Part shown: positions 27,679 to 37,423 of the stretch, in pieces
Layout of the letters: the number at the start of each line of letters is the position of its first letter
Position numbering within the stretch: the stretch's first letter is position 1
The notes under the pieces: generated by a model
Told to the model about the DNA's origin: nothing
Databases searched by the model: none
The model's input: only the letters and a program-made list of their open reading frames with translations
Program-made: the position numbers and the translations under genes
Source: Sphingobacterium chungjuense
GTDB taxonomy: Bacteria; Bacteroidota; Bacteroidia; Sphingobacteriales; Sphingobacteriaceae
Assembly (NCBI RefSeq): GCF_011316935.1
Contig: NZ_WLYS01000005.1
Span: forward strand, 124,001 to 188,000
Direction of reading: 5' to 3'
DNA: 64,000 nt

Positions 27679-27894
27679 GCGTGGTGTGCTATTTCCATTA
27701 ACAGCGCATTAATATTTGAAAAATTGGTGCTACATTAGGGAAGTATTTAACGCAGTGCTGGTTTGCTATATAACGGTAGCAACCAGACATGCGGAAGTCT
27801 GACATTAAGAGCCAAGAAAACTCAGACAATTACCGAAAAACATACTTAAATTCAAAAATAGCATAATGGAAACGCACCAAATAATGATTTGCGC

Positions 27895-28638
27895 ATGATC
27901 AACGTGGTGATTATCGAAGACGAACCCGCTATACGCAACGAGATAAGCTACTTATTGCAGCAGGAAGAAGATGTTGCAATAACTGGCTGGAGTGATAATA
28001 TCGGCGATGCAATTACCTTGCTGGAGCAGCAGCCACCTGATCTTATATTAATGGATATTCAATTGCGGGATGGTACCGCTTTTGATATTTTGAATCAGCT
28101 GAAAACTCCACCGCAGAATATCATTTTTATCACCGCTTACAATCATTTCGCTATTAAAGCGATAAAATATGGGGCGCTTGATTATTTGCTCAAGCCAATT
28201 GACCAGACCGAATTGAAGGAAGCGCTCGATCGCTACCGGCGCCGTCACGAAGACAATCCACAGTGGATGCAGCAATTATCGCTTGCGCAACATACGATGG
28301 AGTATAAGCAACTTCCAGAACACATTGCTCTAAACTCCGTTCATAACATTCGAATTATACCAGTCAATGATATACTCTACTGCAAGGGAGATGGTCCGTA
28401 TACGCATTTTCATTTACAAAATGGAAAAGTGGAACTGACGTCAAAACCTTTAAAATACTTTGAAGAATTGCTTCCCAGTCCTTATTTTCTGCGTACGCAT
28501 CAGTCGTATTTGGTCAACAAGCAGTACATCTCTGCCGTGCATCGATCTGAGTTTTTGGTGTTAGAAAATAACGTGGAAATACCTATTTCTTTGCGGCGAA
28601 AGAACTTTATTATTGAACAACTTTCTCCGTCGAAATGA
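27895..28638 (+). CDS. LytTR-type response regulator
   Basis: From the ATG at 27895 (MINVVIIEDEPAIRNEI) the 247-residue protein has a receiver domain (phospho-acceptor D54 in LILMDIQLRDG; FITAY Thr; YLLKPID Lys) and a C-terminal LytTR DNA-binding domain (IRIIPVNDILYCKGDGPYTH, RTHQSYLVNKQYI). It is paired with the sensor kinase that overlaps it by four bases (ATGA), so the two are translationally coupled. Targets are unknown. Confidence 0.93.
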   Translation: MINVVIIEDEPAIRNEISYLLQQEEDVAITGWSDNIGDAITLLEQQPPDLILMDIQLRDGTAFDILNQLKTPPQNIIFITAYNHFAIKAIKYGALDYLLKPIDQTELKEALDRYRRRHEDNPQWMQQLSLAQHTMEYKQLPEHIALNSVHNIRIIPVNDILYCKGDGPYTHFHLQNGKVELTSKPLKYFEELLPSPYFLRTHQSYLVNKQYISAVHRSEFLVLENNVEIPISLRRKNFIIEQLSPSK

Positions 28639-30569
28639 TGCGTACCTTCTTTCCCTTATTTGTACTGCTCATATTTTTCATGCAAGCCTGCGAAGAGCAC
28701 GCTAATAGTACGAACCAGCTTGCATCCGATCTTACTGAACAAATACTGGCACTCGAAAAGGCATCTGTTACACCAGATAGCTTTGACTCGCTGAAAAGCG
28801 TCTGGCAAGGATTGTACAGCAATCCAGCGTTACATTTGGATAGCGTGCTGTATACCAAGGTAAACTATCATTTGGCGCGACTATACGGGATGAGAGGACA
28901 GGACTCTGCAAGTTTCTTTGTGAAGCAAGCGTTGGATTACATCGAGCCGACAAAAGGCAACTTTGATGAAAAGGCGTTGGTATACAATGGGATGGGCAAT
29001 ATCTTGAGCATGCAAGCCAAAGCGCACGAAGCGGGTTATTATTATAATCAAGCGGCTGCGATTGTACTATCCGACAGTTTGGTCGAACTCTCACCCGAAG
29101 CCAAATCCGTTATGTTGCTGTCAGCAGCGCAAAGTAACAATGCTACGTATCAACTATCTTTGGCCGAACGAATGATTCGCCAAGCAATCCCCATTTGTGA
29201 TTCGTTACCAGCAGGACACATCAGTCATCAACGCGTTTTAGTGCAGATGATTCACGTATTGCGAGCACTAAAACAGCCGGCAGACAGTATAGCACCTTAT
29301 CTGACGAAATTAGAAACACTTCATCTGCACTATCCCTCGCAATACAATCCGGCCTATCTATATGAGTCGAAGGTTTTTTATTTTGAAAAGACCAATCAAA
29401 CGGATTCTCTGCTGCGCTATCAGCTACTCAAGACGCAGTTGGATGAAGAAAAAATTCGGTCAACTGAAACTCATGCTACGGATATCAACAATTTGTTTCT
29501 GGATTACTGCAATGTAGCAACCACTTACTTGTTACTAAATCAGGTAATTCCTGCGGGAAATTTTTTGCAAAAAGCAGCCACGCTAAAAAGAGAAAACAAG
29601 GAAAAGATGTTGGCGCGGAACGATATCTATTACCAAAAGGCAGTTTCCTCGCTGTGCAAACAAACAGGACGAAAAGACGAAGCTATCGCACTCTTGAATC
29701 AGACCATAGATTTGGAAGAAAATATCTACCAAGAGCAAAACACACAAGCGGTCGCCGAAATGAATGCCTTGTATCAGCTGCAAGCTAAAGATCGATCTAT
29801 CCAGACCTTACATGAGAATATCAAAATCAATGACTTACGGCTGGAACAAAACCGCCTTTGGCTGATTATTTCTTTATTATCGTTGGGACTGTTGGCATTC
29901 CTAATATTCTTTTTGTACTACCGTCAACAGCAGCGGCGAATCCGGTCGGAACGAGAAAAGGTGATTTTACAGCAACAGCTGTTGCGCACGCAGATGGAAC
30001 CGCATTTTATCTTTAATACGCTTGCTGCATTGCAAAGTTTTGTACGTCTAGATCAAAAAGAACGCGCCATTAAATACTTGAACCGTTTCAGTCGGCTTTT
30101 GCGAAGTAGTTTGGAGTTGAGTCGAGAGCAATTGGTACCACTGAGTGAAGAGGTAGAAACGTTGGAAAATTACCTGAGTTTACAACAGATGCGCTTCGAG
30201 CAAACGTTTACCTACCAGATCAAGAGTCCCGAAGATCAAGATTTGACAGCGATCATGATACCACCGATGTTGATACAACCTTTTGTGGAGAATGCCATTG
30301 TCCATGGTATGGATATGGAAACGGGAACGGGCTATGTCGTAATTGAATTTTTATTACACGAGGATATCTTGGAAATCAAGATTAGCGACAGTGGTAAAAC
30401 TGTCGCGGCGGGAGTCGTGCCGGATCACCGATCATTATCCAGCACAATAAGTCGCGAAAGACTCCATTTACTAGGCAAAAAGGCAAAACTAAAAATCAAG
30501 GCGACTGCAAATGGTGGTACGATTGTCACCCTTCATATTCCGGTTCGAAATCAGTGCAAAACGGTGTAA
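28635..30569 (+). CDS. LytS-type histidine kinase with lipoprotein signal and TPR-like sensor
   Basis: The 644-residue protein begins MMRTFFPLFVLLIFFMQACE, whose lipobox FMQAC would make it a lipoprotein as well as a membrane protein. Residues 30-400 are helical repeats resembling TPRs, facing the periplasm. A membrane span (about 411-433) follows. The kinase of the His_kinase/LytS family has the phospho-acceptor in MEPHFIFNTL (H457) and an ATPase with PFVENAIVHGMD (N-box). It signals to the regulator directly upstream. Confidence 0.9.
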   Translation: MMRTFFPLFVLLIFFMQACEEHANSTNQLASDLTEQILALEKASVTPDSFDSLKSVWQGLYSNPALHLDSVLYTKVNYHLARLYGMRGQDSASFFVKQALDYIEPTKGNFDEKALVYNGMGNILSMQAKAHEAGYYYNQAAAIVLSDSLVELSPEAKSVMLLSAAQSNNATYQLSLAERMIRQAIPICDSLPAGHISHQRVLVQMIHVLRALKQPADSIAPYLTKLETLHLHYPSQYNPAYLYESKVFYFEKTNQTDSLLRYQLLKTQLDEEKIRSTETHATDINNLFLDYCNVATTYLLLNQVIPAGNFLQKAATLKRENKEKMLARNDIYYQKAVSSLCKQTGRKDEAIALLNQTIDLEENIYQEQNTQAVAEMNALYQLQAKDRSIQTLHENIKINDLRLEQNRLWLIISLLSLGLLAFLIFFLYYRQQQRRIRSEREKVILQQQLLRTQMEPHFIFNTLAALQSFVRLDQKERAIKYLNRFSRLLRSSLELSREQLVPLSEEVETLENYLSLQQMRFEQTFTYQIKSPEDQDLTAIMIPPMLIQPFVENAIVHGMDMETGTGYVVIEFLLHEDILEIKISDSGKTVAAGVVPDHRSLSSTISRERLHLLGKKAKLKIKATANGGTIVTLHIPVRNQCKTV

Positions 30570-30779
30570 TGGAATTTTTAGGAATCGCTTCATTTAAGGC
30601 TTAAATGATAAAAAAATGTAGATAATTAACCTTATTCGAGGTTTAATTTTTGTATTTAATCCATTTTTTTCTTTGAGATCACATATGCAACATACAAACT
30701 CCTCAACTATTGATTATCAGCCCTTGCGCCGACTACTGTTAATTGAACTCTTGGGTTCTCATCCCAGCTATAAACGACA
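30570..30779. other. Intergenic region after the histidine kinase
   Basis: TCATTTAA (30590-30597) and TTAAATGA (30601-30608) form an 8-bp stem, but no T run follows, so it is at best a weak terminator. I see no gene. The open frames that reach into this region overlap the tRNA and its hairpins and look spurious. Confidence 0.4.
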
Positions 30780-30805
30780 AAAGCCTCAACTTTCGTTGAG
30801 GCTTT
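30780..30805 (-). terminator. Hairpin next to the duplicated tRNA 3' end
   Basis: AAAGCCTCAAC (30780-30790) pairs perfectly with GTTGAGGCTTT (30795-30805) over 11 bp with a 4-base loop, followed by TTTTG on the minus strand. It sits just downstream (minus strand) of the tRNA-like fragment at 30807-30822, exactly as the other hairpin follows the real tRNA. Confidence 0.7.
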
Positions 30806-30806
30806 C

Positions 30807-30822
30807 GTGATCCCGCTGGGAT
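30807..30822 (-). repeat. 16-base copy of the tRNA-Lys 3' end
   Basis: GTGATCCCGCTGGGAT here is identical to 30942-30957, which is the 3' acceptor and T-stem end of tRNA-Lys. It could be the relic of a second tRNA-Lys copy or an old integration (att) site. Confidence 0.7.
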
Positions 30823-30907
30823 ATTTTGCGTCGATATGCCCCATACGCGAGGCCGCAAAGAATATGTTCGAGCCCATCCTCACGCTTCTGTTCGAATCGG
30901 GCGGAAA

Positions 30908-30942
30908 CAAAGAAAGCAACTCTAAAAGAGTTGCTTTCTTTG
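30908..30942 (-). terminator. Terminator of tRNA-Lys
   Basis: CAAAGAAAGCAACTC (30908-30922) pairs perfectly with GAGTTGCTTTCTTTG (30928-30942) over 15 bp with a 5-base loop. The hairpin begins directly after the tRNA 3' base. Confidence 0.8.
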
Positions 30943-31015
30943 TGATCCCGCTGGGATTCGAACCCAGGACCACTACATTAAAAGTGTAATGCTCTACCAG
31001 CTGAGCTACGGAATC
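30943..31015 (-). tRNA. tRNA-Lys(UUU)
   Basis: Reading the minus strand from 31015, the cloverleaf is complete: acceptor GATTCCG/CGGGATC (one G-U pair), D arm GCTC-GAGC, anticodon stem TTACA/TGTAG with loop CTTTTAA (anticodon TTT = UUU), and T arm CTGGG/CCCAG with loop TTCGAAT, 73 bases without an encoded CCA. A matching promoter and terminator flank it. Open reading frames over it are spurious. Confidence 0.97.
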
Positions 31016-31058
31016 GAACTTCTCATTTTCGAAGTAACCTTCGTTGTTTGAAGTGATG

Positions 31059-31089
31059 CAAAGGTACGTTTTTATAAGACAATTGCAAA
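31059..31089 (-). promoter_or_regulatory. Promoter of tRNA-Lys
   Basis: On the minus strand TTTG (31086-31089), a 19-base spacer and TACCTTTG (31059-31066) fit the Bacteroidota consensus perfectly, about 44 bases before the tRNA. It is the best promoter match in the window. Confidence 0.8.
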
Positions 31090-31123
31090 TATCTTTTTCA
31101 ATTTTCTCGTCTTGCAGTACTAT

Positions 31124-31819
31124 TTACTTAGGATTTTCCTTTCGGTATTGCGTATAAGATTCACTGATATAGACCCTTAAATCTTCCGGGCTAGCACTTT
31201 GAATAAATGATAAACTTGGTCTATAGCCGTCTCTAAATAGAGGGATCTCATCATCCGTAAGTGGTGTAAGAGAACGAATCAGTTGATTGGTGAATACACG
31301 ATCTACCGTACGGTTGTCTCGTTCAGCGATCAGAATGTCTAGATTACTACGCGCTTGCTTACCACGTCTTCCAAATAAACGAGAAGGAGAGACCCGAAGT
31401 CCACCACGTTGTTGGCTTGCTTCAGCGGCCTTGCCATCATTCTTTGCGCGCGCAATTTCTGATGCTAGCCGGCTATCTGATAGGCGGGTTACGTAGACTT
31501 CGTTGATCACCAAAGTTTCTGGATCTCTCACCAGATAGACGCGACGAAGTGCTTGTTCGTAGATAAAAATGGTATCAGCTTCATATCCACCACCTGATAA
31601 ACGCAGATAATCATTGGTTTTTGCTTCAATTTTGAAATTACCATCACTATCAGTCTCCGTTTGCTTATTAGTGCTCAGGTTTTTGACTAATATACCACGC
31701 AGCTTATTGCTACTTTCAAGGTCATATACTACGCCCTTTAATTCCTGACCCCAAGCACGAAGCCCAGAGGTCAGGAATACAATTGCCAAGATGGTAATGG
31801 ATAAATACGTTCTTTTCAT
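31124..31819 (-). CDS. Secreted carboxypeptidase-regulatory-like domain protein
   Basis: From the ATG at 31819 (MKRTYLSITILAIVFLTSG) the 231-residue protein has a signal peptide ending near WGQ. Residues 28-110 are a CarboxypepD_reg-like beta sandwich (ELKGVVYDLESSNKLRGILV, then SDGNFKIEAKTNDYLRLSGG), the module often found at the start of TonB receptors. The rest is helical with no clear family. It starts 2 bases after the M1 peptidase gene and is surely in the same operon, so it may be a partner or an anchor of that peptidase. Confidence 0.75.
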   Translation of the reverse strand: MKRTYLSITILAIVFLTSGLRAWGQELKGVVYDLESSNKLRGILVKNLSTNKQTETDSDGNFKIEAKTNDYLRLSGGGYEADTIFIYEQALRRVYLVRDPETLVINEVYVTRLSDSRLASEIARAKNDGKAAEASQQRGGLRVSPSRLFGRRGKQARSNLDILIAERDNRTVDRVFTNQLIRSLTPLTDDEIPLFRDGYRPSLSFIQSASPEDLRVYISESYTQYRKENPK

Positions 31820-31821
31820 TT

Positions 31822-33780
31822 TTAGTTGGCTCTCCAAGTATTGTTTTCTTGATTAATATCTGGATACACGTGATCCGGATCGATAGTGACTGACGTCAAT
31901 CTTTCTGTAGTTTCTAACGTAAATGACCAGCTTTTGTTTCGTTCCCAAATATCTACAGGCAATTTTTTGCGCACTTTTTTTCCACTTTCGGTCGTCGCTT
32001 CTACGACAACAGGTAAGGCCAATTTTTGCAAGTTGCTAATTTTGATTATGGCCCCTTTTTCTGGCGACATTTCTACGTACCGTACTTCATCAATCGCTTG
32101 ATCCAATAGCCAATTGTGTTGAAACCATCCACGCCAAAACCAAGCAAGATTTTCACCTGTTTCATTTTCGATTGTGCGGAAGAAATCTTCTGGTGTAGGA
32201 TGCTTGAAGGCCCAAGCATGCACATACGCTCTGAATGCCGCATCGAATCGCTTAGCACCAATAATCTCATCGCGCAATAAGCGTAAGCCAAAGCCAGGTT
32301 TGTAGTAGGCTAGGATTCCTAAATTACGCTCGCGCATGTTTTGAGGCGAACTCATAATTGGCTCCAAGCCTGGTACAGCAAAAGCTGTTGTCATACTATT
32401 ACGATCACCTATGCGACGCTCATATTCACCGTTGTTAAAAGCGGCAGTAGAGAGATCATTAATGAAAGTATTAAAGCCTTCGTCCATCCAAGCGTGTAGG
32501 CGCTCGTTGCTACCGACGATCATCGGAAACCAATTGTGTCCAAACTCATGATCTGTAACTCCCCACAAGCTACCTGCTTTTGCTTCGCTAGAACAAAATG
32601 AAATGCCAGGGTACTCCATACCACCTACATTGGATGCTACATTGACTGCGACAGGGTAAGGATATTCAAACCATTTTTTAGAATAATACTCAATCGAAGC
32701 TTTGGTGTATTCGGTAGAACGCTCCCAAGCATTGGTGCCGTTACTTTCTGCCGGATACGCAGACATGGCCATGGCAGTTTTGCCGCTAGGAAGATTTATT
32801 TTCGCCCCATCAATGATGAATGATTTTGAAGAAGCCCAAGCTACGTCACGGGCATTTTCTAAGCGGTATTTCCAGGTTAGTTCCTTCTTGCCGCTTGGAC
32901 GCGATTGTTTATTGGATACTTCAGCAGCACTACGAATCATCACGGTCTTGTCGCTCTTTTGAGCGTCTTTATAACGTTTTAATTGCTCACTTGTCCATAC
33001 ATCTTGTGGGTTCAACAGTTCGCCACCCATGACTACGATATGATCTGCCGGAGCGGTAATTTCTAGATTAAAATCTCCGTACTCACAATAAAACTCTCCT
33101 GGGCCAGTATACGGAAGTGAATTCCAACCTTGCACGTCATCGTAAACGTAAACGCGCGGATAACATTGCGCGATAGCGTAGATATTGCCTTGTTTTGTTT
33201 CTAATATCCCAGTACGATCAGCACCATACTTCGGGATGTTGTATGCGTATTCGATCGTCAGCGTGGTCTTTCCACCATTTGCCGCTAGCGGCTTGGCAAA
33301 ATCAACGCGCATACGCGTGTCGTTGATCGTATACTTAGTGTCGTTTTGCCCATTAATAGTTACGGAAGCAATGTCATATCCCCCTTTGAAATCGTTACCT
33401 GCACTGCCGTAGCGACTATTTGAAAGAGGTACTACAGCTTGTCCAACAGAATTTGGCTCGAAGAGGTTTTGATCCAACTGCAACCAAATGAAATCCAACG
33501 CGTCCGGACTATTGTTGGTGTACGTGATCGTTACTTGACCCGACACCCTGTTAGCCTGATCATCTAGACGAACTTTTAGATCATAGCTGGCGGCATTCTG
33601 CCAATAGCTGTGACCAGGACGACCACTTGCTGAGCGATATGGAGAGCCATTATTGTTATAAAATATAGGGTGGAAAGCTTCTGTATAGTTGTATAACGAC
33701 TCTGTCGTCTGTTGTGCTTGAAGGCTTAAAGTGCTGATGGCCATCCCAGCCATGGCTACACAGGATAATAGTTTATTCAT
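31822..33780 (-). CDS. M1 family metallopeptidase (aminopeptidase N type)
   Basis: The 652-residue exported protein has a signal peptide (about 1-22, ending LQAQ). The zinc motif HEFGH (411-415) is followed after 18 residues by the glutamate ligand E434 ([10 protein letters not shown]). GGMEYPG at 386-392 matches the exopeptidase GAMEN-type substrate loop. It cleaves N-terminal residues or acts as a related hydrolase in the periplasm. It lies between the ArsC-like gene upstream and the regulatory-domain gene downstream. Confidence 0.93.
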   Translation of the reverse strand: MNKLLSCVAMAGMAISTLSLQAQQTTESLYNYTEAFHPIFYNNNGSPYRSASGRPGHSYWQNAASYDLKVRLDDQANRVSGQVTITYTNNSPDALDFIWLQLDQNLFEPNSVGQAVVPLSNSRYGSAGNDFKGGYDIASVTINGQNDTKYTINDTRMRVDFAKPLAANGGKTTLTIEYAYNIPKYGADRTGILETKQGNIYAIAQCYPRVYVYDDVQGWNSLPYTGPGEFYCEYGDFNLEITAPADHIVVMGGELLNPQDVWTSEQLKRYKDAQKSDKTVMIRSAAEVSNKQSRPSGKKELTWKYRLENARDVAWASSKSFIIDGAKINLPSGKTAMAMSAYPAESNGTNAWERSTEYTKASIEYYSKKWFEYPYPVAVNVASNVGGMEYPGISFCSSEAKAGSLWGVTDHEFGHNWFPMIVGSNERLHAWMDEGFNTFINDLSTAAFNNGEYERRIGDRNSMTTAFAVPGLEPIMSSPQNMRERNLGILAYYKPGFGLRLLRDEIIGAKRFDAAFRAYVHAWAFKHPTPEDFFRTIENETGENLAWFWRGWFQHNWLLDQAIDEVRYVEMSPEKGAIIKISNLQKLALPVVVEATTESGKKVRKKLPVDIWERNKSWSFTLETTERLTSVTIDPDHVYPDINQENNTWRAN

Positions 33781-33794
33781 TTGTATGCGCTTTT

Positions 33795-34160
33795 CTAAAG
33801 GGTTGTTTCATAAGTTTTTTCGTCGAATCCAACGATCAAGCCTGATGCGTGTTGGATTATCGGACGTTTGATCATGCTATTGTTAGCGGCAAGGATTTCA
33901 TTCGCCGACGGCGCATCTACAATTTGCTGCTGTACTTCGGGTTCGAGCTTCCGCCAAGTTGTCCCTTTCTTATTTAATAAGGTTTCGTAAGAAACGTGTT
34001 CTTCCCACGCGGCCAACTGGGTGACGGTAGCTTGTTCTTTCTTGAAATCATGAAATACAAAAGGTTTGTTATGCTGCGTGAGCCAATCCAGTGCTTTTTT
34101 TACGGTGCTGCAATTTTTGATGCCGTAAACATGTAAAGGAGAATTATTGGATGCTGTCAT
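33795..34160 (-). CDS. ArsC/Spx family protein
   Basis: The 121-residue thioredoxin-fold protein has the ArsC-family start [18 protein letters not shown] with a lone cysteine in NCSTV, and MIKRPIIQH that matches the conserved RPI motif of arsenate reductase-like YffB proteins. It is cytosolic. Spx members instead act on RNA polymerase, so the role is open. It is 14 bases upstream of the M1 peptidase gene. Confidence 0.85.
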   Translation of the reverse strand: MTASNNSPLHVYGIKNCSTVKKALDWLTQHNKPFVFHDFKKEQATVTQLAAWEEHVSYETLLNKKGTTWRKLEPEVQQQIVDAPSANEILAANNSMIKRPIIQHASGLIVGFDEKTYETTL

Positions 34161-34316
34161 GTCATAAAGATATTAAATAATCGTTTATAAGGGTATAAGC
34201 AGGCATAAAACTTGTCGATGGGTTATTTGTTATTATAGCAGATAACGAGATACAAAAACTTAAATTGATTGTAAATCTTGAATATAGTTTGTATTTTAAT
34301 AAGAAATTTTGAACAG

Positions 34317-34745
34317 ATGCACCTAGACACTATTCACCTCGAAGTAACCTACAATGCGCCCGTAGAACGTGTGTGGCAGGCATTAACCGAACCAGATCAG
34401 ATTCGGGAATGGTGTTTTGATGTACCCAACTTTATGGCGGAGCAAGGCACTGAATTTGAGTTCCATAAATTAGGGCATAAACGAATGTTTCTGCATCGTT
34501 GTAAAATTTTAGATGCAAAAGATAAAAAGCGTTTGCAATACACGTGGAGCTATCCAGATTTGCAGATTGGCGAATCCGTCGTGACTTGGGAACTGATCCC
34601 TCGCGGTGCGGTTACTTCTGTACGATTGGTGCACGAACATTTGCTTAATCACAAAGATGGCGGAGAAGCGTTTACAATAGATAGTTTTGATTCGGGTTGG
34701 AATAACATATTGAAGCGTTCATTAGCAGACTATTTAGAAAAATAA
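34317..34745 (+). CDS. SRPBCC/AHSA1-type domain protein
   Basis: From the ATG at 34317 (MHLDTIHLEVTYNAPVERVWQ) the 142-residue product shows the START-like fold motif: APVERVWQALTEPDQIREWC near the start and a final helix (FDSGWNNILKRSLADYLEK). These bind hydrophobic ligands or, as AHSA1, HSP90-like proteins. It is 2 bases before the next gene, so co-transcribed. Confidence 0.85.
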   Translation: MHLDTIHLEVTYNAPVERVWQALTEPDQIREWCFDVPNFMAEQGTEFEFHKLGHKRMFLHRCKILDAKDKKRLQYTWSYPDLQIGESVVTWELIPRGAVTSVRLVHEHLLNHKDGGEAFTIDSFDSGWNNILKRSLADYLEK

Positions 34746-34747
34746 AC

Positions 34748-35029
34748 ATGGAATTTAAACATATCCCTAAGGGAAAAAACGGAATCATCCTAGCTTTAGA
34801 AGATGATGTACAATACGGTGAGGTTACGTACGTTTCTCGTACTGAAAACGAAATCGTTATAGACCATACCGAGGTGGAATCTTTTGCTCGTGGCAAAGGT
34901 GTTGGCAAAGCACTTATTGCGGAGTTGGTAGCCATAGCACGGGCAGAGAATTGGAAAATCGTTCCTGAATGCCCATTTGCACTTGCTGAGTTTGAAAAAA
35001 ATGATTCTTATGCCGATTTACGAGCTTAA
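34748..35029 (+). CDS. GNAT-fold N-acetyltransferase (NATD1-like)
   Basis: The 93-residue protein has the acetyl-CoA loop ESFARGKGVGKALIAELVAI and the terminal motif KIVPECPFALAEF typical of the short NATD1/YidJ-like GNATs. Cytosolic. The substrate is unknown. Confidence 0.85.
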   Translation: MEFKHIPKGKNGIILALEDDVQYGEVTYVSRTENEIVIDHTEVESFARGKGVGKALIAELVAIARAENWKIVPECPFALAEFEKNDSYADLRA

Positions 35030-35050
35030 ACGTCATAATTTCTGTGATAT

Positions 35051-35074
35051 AAGTGAGCATGACTCACTTTTTTT
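35051..35074 (+). terminator. Terminator after the GNAT gene
   Basis: AAGTGAG (35051-35057) pairs with CTCACTT (35063-35069) across a 5-base loop, followed by a T run (35068-35074). Confidence 0.8.
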
Positions 35075-35124
35075 GTTTTCTTTGTAAGCTGACAGATTTT
35101 TAGAATTGGCACCCGAATAGTATA

Positions 35125-35940
35125 ATGGATGATATAGTCTCGTATTTCGCCTCACTAGATCCCTTAGTGGCGGCTTTATTTGCTGGTTTATTTACCTGGG
35201 GCGTTACGGCGCTAGGTGCTGCTTTGGTCTTCTTCTTCAAGGAAATCAATCGGAAGTTTTTAAACATGATGCTGGGATTCACCGGTGGCGTCATGATTGC
35301 TGCGAGTTTCTGGAGTTTGCTACAACCTGCTATTGAAATGAGTGGGGGCGAAGGCTTTAAGAAAGTCATGCCCGCGGCGATCGGTTTTGTCGCTGGTGCT
35401 TTGTTTATTTTTGGGTTGGATAAGTTGATGCCGCATTTACACATTAACTTTTCCAAGTCAGAGGGACCGAAATCTTCCTTGCACCGTACTACTTTATTAG
35501 TTATTGCGATCGCACTACACAATATTCCAGAAGGCTTGGCTGTAGGCGTGCTCTTCGGCGGTGTAGCCTACGGGTTGGGTGACGCTACTATTACTGGAGC
35601 AGTATTGTTGACGATTGGTATTGGCTTGCAAAATTTCCCAGAAGGAGTAGCTGTTTCGATGCCACTGCGGCGAATGGGATTGAGCAGATGGAAAAGCTTT
35701 ACCTACGGACAGCTTTCTGCTATCGTAGAGCCGATCTTTGCGGTGGTGGGTGTGCTTGCCGTTGGCTTTTTTGTGCCAGTATTGCCATATGCACTAGCTT
35801 TCGCTGCTGGCGCAATGATATTTGTCGTAATCGAAGAAGTTGTGCCAGAAACACAAGCGGAAGGACATTCCGATGTACCAATCTTAGGATTTGTGCTGGG
35901 ATTTGTTGTGATGATGGTATTGGATGTCGCCTTGGGCTAA
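35125..35940 (+). CDS. ZIP family metal transporter
   Basis: The 271-residue membrane protein has eight predicted spans and the two ZIP signatures: HNIPEGLAVGV and QNFPEGVAVSMPLRR, whose His/Asn/Pro/Glu residues form the metal site. It imports zinc, iron or similar divalent metals. No signal peptide. A cytoplasmic loop (about 100-125: HINFSKSEGPKSS) lies between spans 3 and 4. Confidence 0.93.
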   Translation: MDDIVSYFASLDPLVAALFAGLFTWGVTALGAALVFFFKEINRKFLNMMLGFTGGVMIAASFWSLLQPAIEMSGGEGFKKVMPAAIGFVAGALFIFGLDKLMPHLHINFSKSEGPKSSLHRTTLLVIAIALHNIPEGLAVGVLFGGVAYGLGDATITGAVLLTIGIGLQNFPEGVAVSMPLRRMGLSRWKSFTYGQLSAIVEPIFAVVGVLAVGFFVPVLPYALAFAAGAMIFVVIEEVVPETQAEGHSDVPILGFVLGFVVMMVLDVALG

Positions 35941-35959
35941 CATCCAATTCATCTAAGTA

Positions 35960-37423
35960 TTATAATTCTTTGCGTAGCCGCGCCACAGGGATATTCATGG
36001 CTTCGCGGTATTTGGCCACCGTGCGTCGTGCAATAGAATATCCTTTTTCTTTCAGAATATCGGTTAGCTTCTCATCCGCCAATGGCTTACGTTTATCTTC
36101 GTTAGCAATGCATTCTTCCAAGATTTTCTTCACTTCTTTATTAGAAACTTCTTCACCAGAATCGGTCTGTATCGCCTCTGAGAAAAAAGATTTTAGTAAA
36201 AATGTACCAAATTCAGTCTGAACATATTTAGAATTAGCCACACGCGAGACAGTCGAAATATCCATCTCTATACGCTCCGCAATATCTTTTAAGATCATGG
36301 GTTTGAGCAAGCGATCATCACCTTTCAAGAAGTAATCATATTGATACTCCATGATCGCATTCATCGTCTTTAGCAATGTCTGTTGTCGCTGTTTGATCGC
36401 ATCGATAAACCACTTGGCAGAATCGAGCTTTTGCTTCACAAACTGCACAGCATCTTTCATCTTTTTATCGTTCTTCTCTGCCTTTTCGTAGTGCGCAAAC
36501 ATCTCTTGGTACGATCGAGACACACGCAATTCTGGCGCATTGCGTCCATTCAAAGTAAGATGTAGCACACCATCATTATTAGAAATATGGAAATCAGGGA
36601 TCACGTGCAGCTGTTTGCCTGCGACAGCGCCCGAATCACCCGGCTTCGGATTCAATTTTAAAATCTCTGCAAAGATCTCGCGGAGCTCTACCGAATCCAC
36701 GCCCAGCTGCTTCTCAATTTTATCGTAATGTTTCTTAATAAATTCCTCTAGGTACTTTTCGATCACAATCACTGCCTTCTGAATGATTGGATTAGTCGTA
36801 TCTTTTTTACGAAGTTGGATCAGCAAACATTCTTGCAAATCTCTAGCACCTACACCAGCAGGGTCGAATTCTTGCACTACTTGCAAGATCTCTAACACAT
36901 CTTGCTCTTCGGCAATCACATTCTGAGAAAATGCTAAATCATCAATTAACGAATGTATTGGTCTTCTCAAGTATCCATCATCATCAAGACTACCAATAAT
37001 CTGTAATCCAATCTGATATAATTTATCACTCAACGCCAAAAGATCCAATTGGTTACGCAGATTTTCATAAAATGAATCCTGTATGGCCACGGGAATTTCT
37101 TTACGATCATCCTCATCGTCTCCAGAATAAGAGGAGCTATATTCGTTAAAATCGTCTTCTTGTATATATTCTTCTACACTGAATTCTTCTTCCGTAGAAC
37201 GCTCTTCCATTTCAAAATTATCATCTGGATCGCGATCTGGATATTCTTCTGTGGGCTCACTCATATTGGTAAGACTACCATCTTCCAAGGCAGGATTCTC
37301 CTCAAGTTCTTCCTTTATGCGTGCATCTAATGAAACTGTCGGCACCTGCAATAGCTTGATAAACTGAATTTGCTGCGGCGATAGCTTTTGTAAAAGTTTT
37401 TGTTGTAAGGTCTGCTTTAACAT
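35960..37423 (-). CDS. rpoN: RNA polymerase sigma-54 factor
   Basis: The 487-residue protein begins with the activator-responsive region I (LQQKLLQKLSPQQIQFIKLLQ, then ARIKEELEENPALED), followed by an acidic linker (about 60-100). It ends with the RpoN box ARRTVAKYREAMNIP. It directs RNA polymerase to -24/-12 promoters and needs an enhancer-binding ATPase; none is in this window. It is convergent with the ZIP gene. Confidence 0.96.
   Translation of the reverse strand: MLKQTLQQKLLQKLSPQQIQFIKLLQVPTVSLDARIKEELEENPALEDGSLTNMSEPTEEYPDRDPDDNFEMEERSTEEEFSVEEYIQEDDFNEYSSSYSGDDEDDRKEIPVAIQDSFYENLRNQLDLLALSDKLYQIGLQIIGSLDDDGYLRRPIHSLIDDLAFSQNVIAEEQDVLEILQVVQEFDPAGVGARDLQECLLIQLRKKDTTNPIIQKAVIVIEKYLEEFIKKHYDKIEKQLGVDSVELREIFAEILKLNPKPGDSGAVAGKQLHVIPDFHISNNDGVLHLTLNGRNAPELRVSRSYQEMFAHYEKAEKNDKKMKDAVQFVKQKLDSAKWFIDAIKQRQQTLLKTMNAIMEYQYDYFLKGDDRLLKPMILKDIAERIEMDISTVSRVANSKYVQTEFGTFLLKSFFSEAIQTDSGEEVSNKEVKKILEECIANEDKRKPLADEKLTDILKEKGYSIARRTVAKYREAMNIPVARLRKEL

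Noticed and set aside
30707-30989. Open frames on both strands over the tRNA region (PLGFEPRTTTLKV-like on plus, MVLGSNPSGIT-like on minus)
   Set aside because: They are translations of the tRNA T arm and of the terminator hairpins, a well known source of false proteins. The cloverleaf and promoter explain the DNA.
35688-36221. 177-codon plus frame over the end of the ZIP gene and the rpoN gene
   Set aside because: It is out of frame with ZIP and antisense to rpoN; its Cys/Arg-rich start is a shadow of the transporter's sequence.
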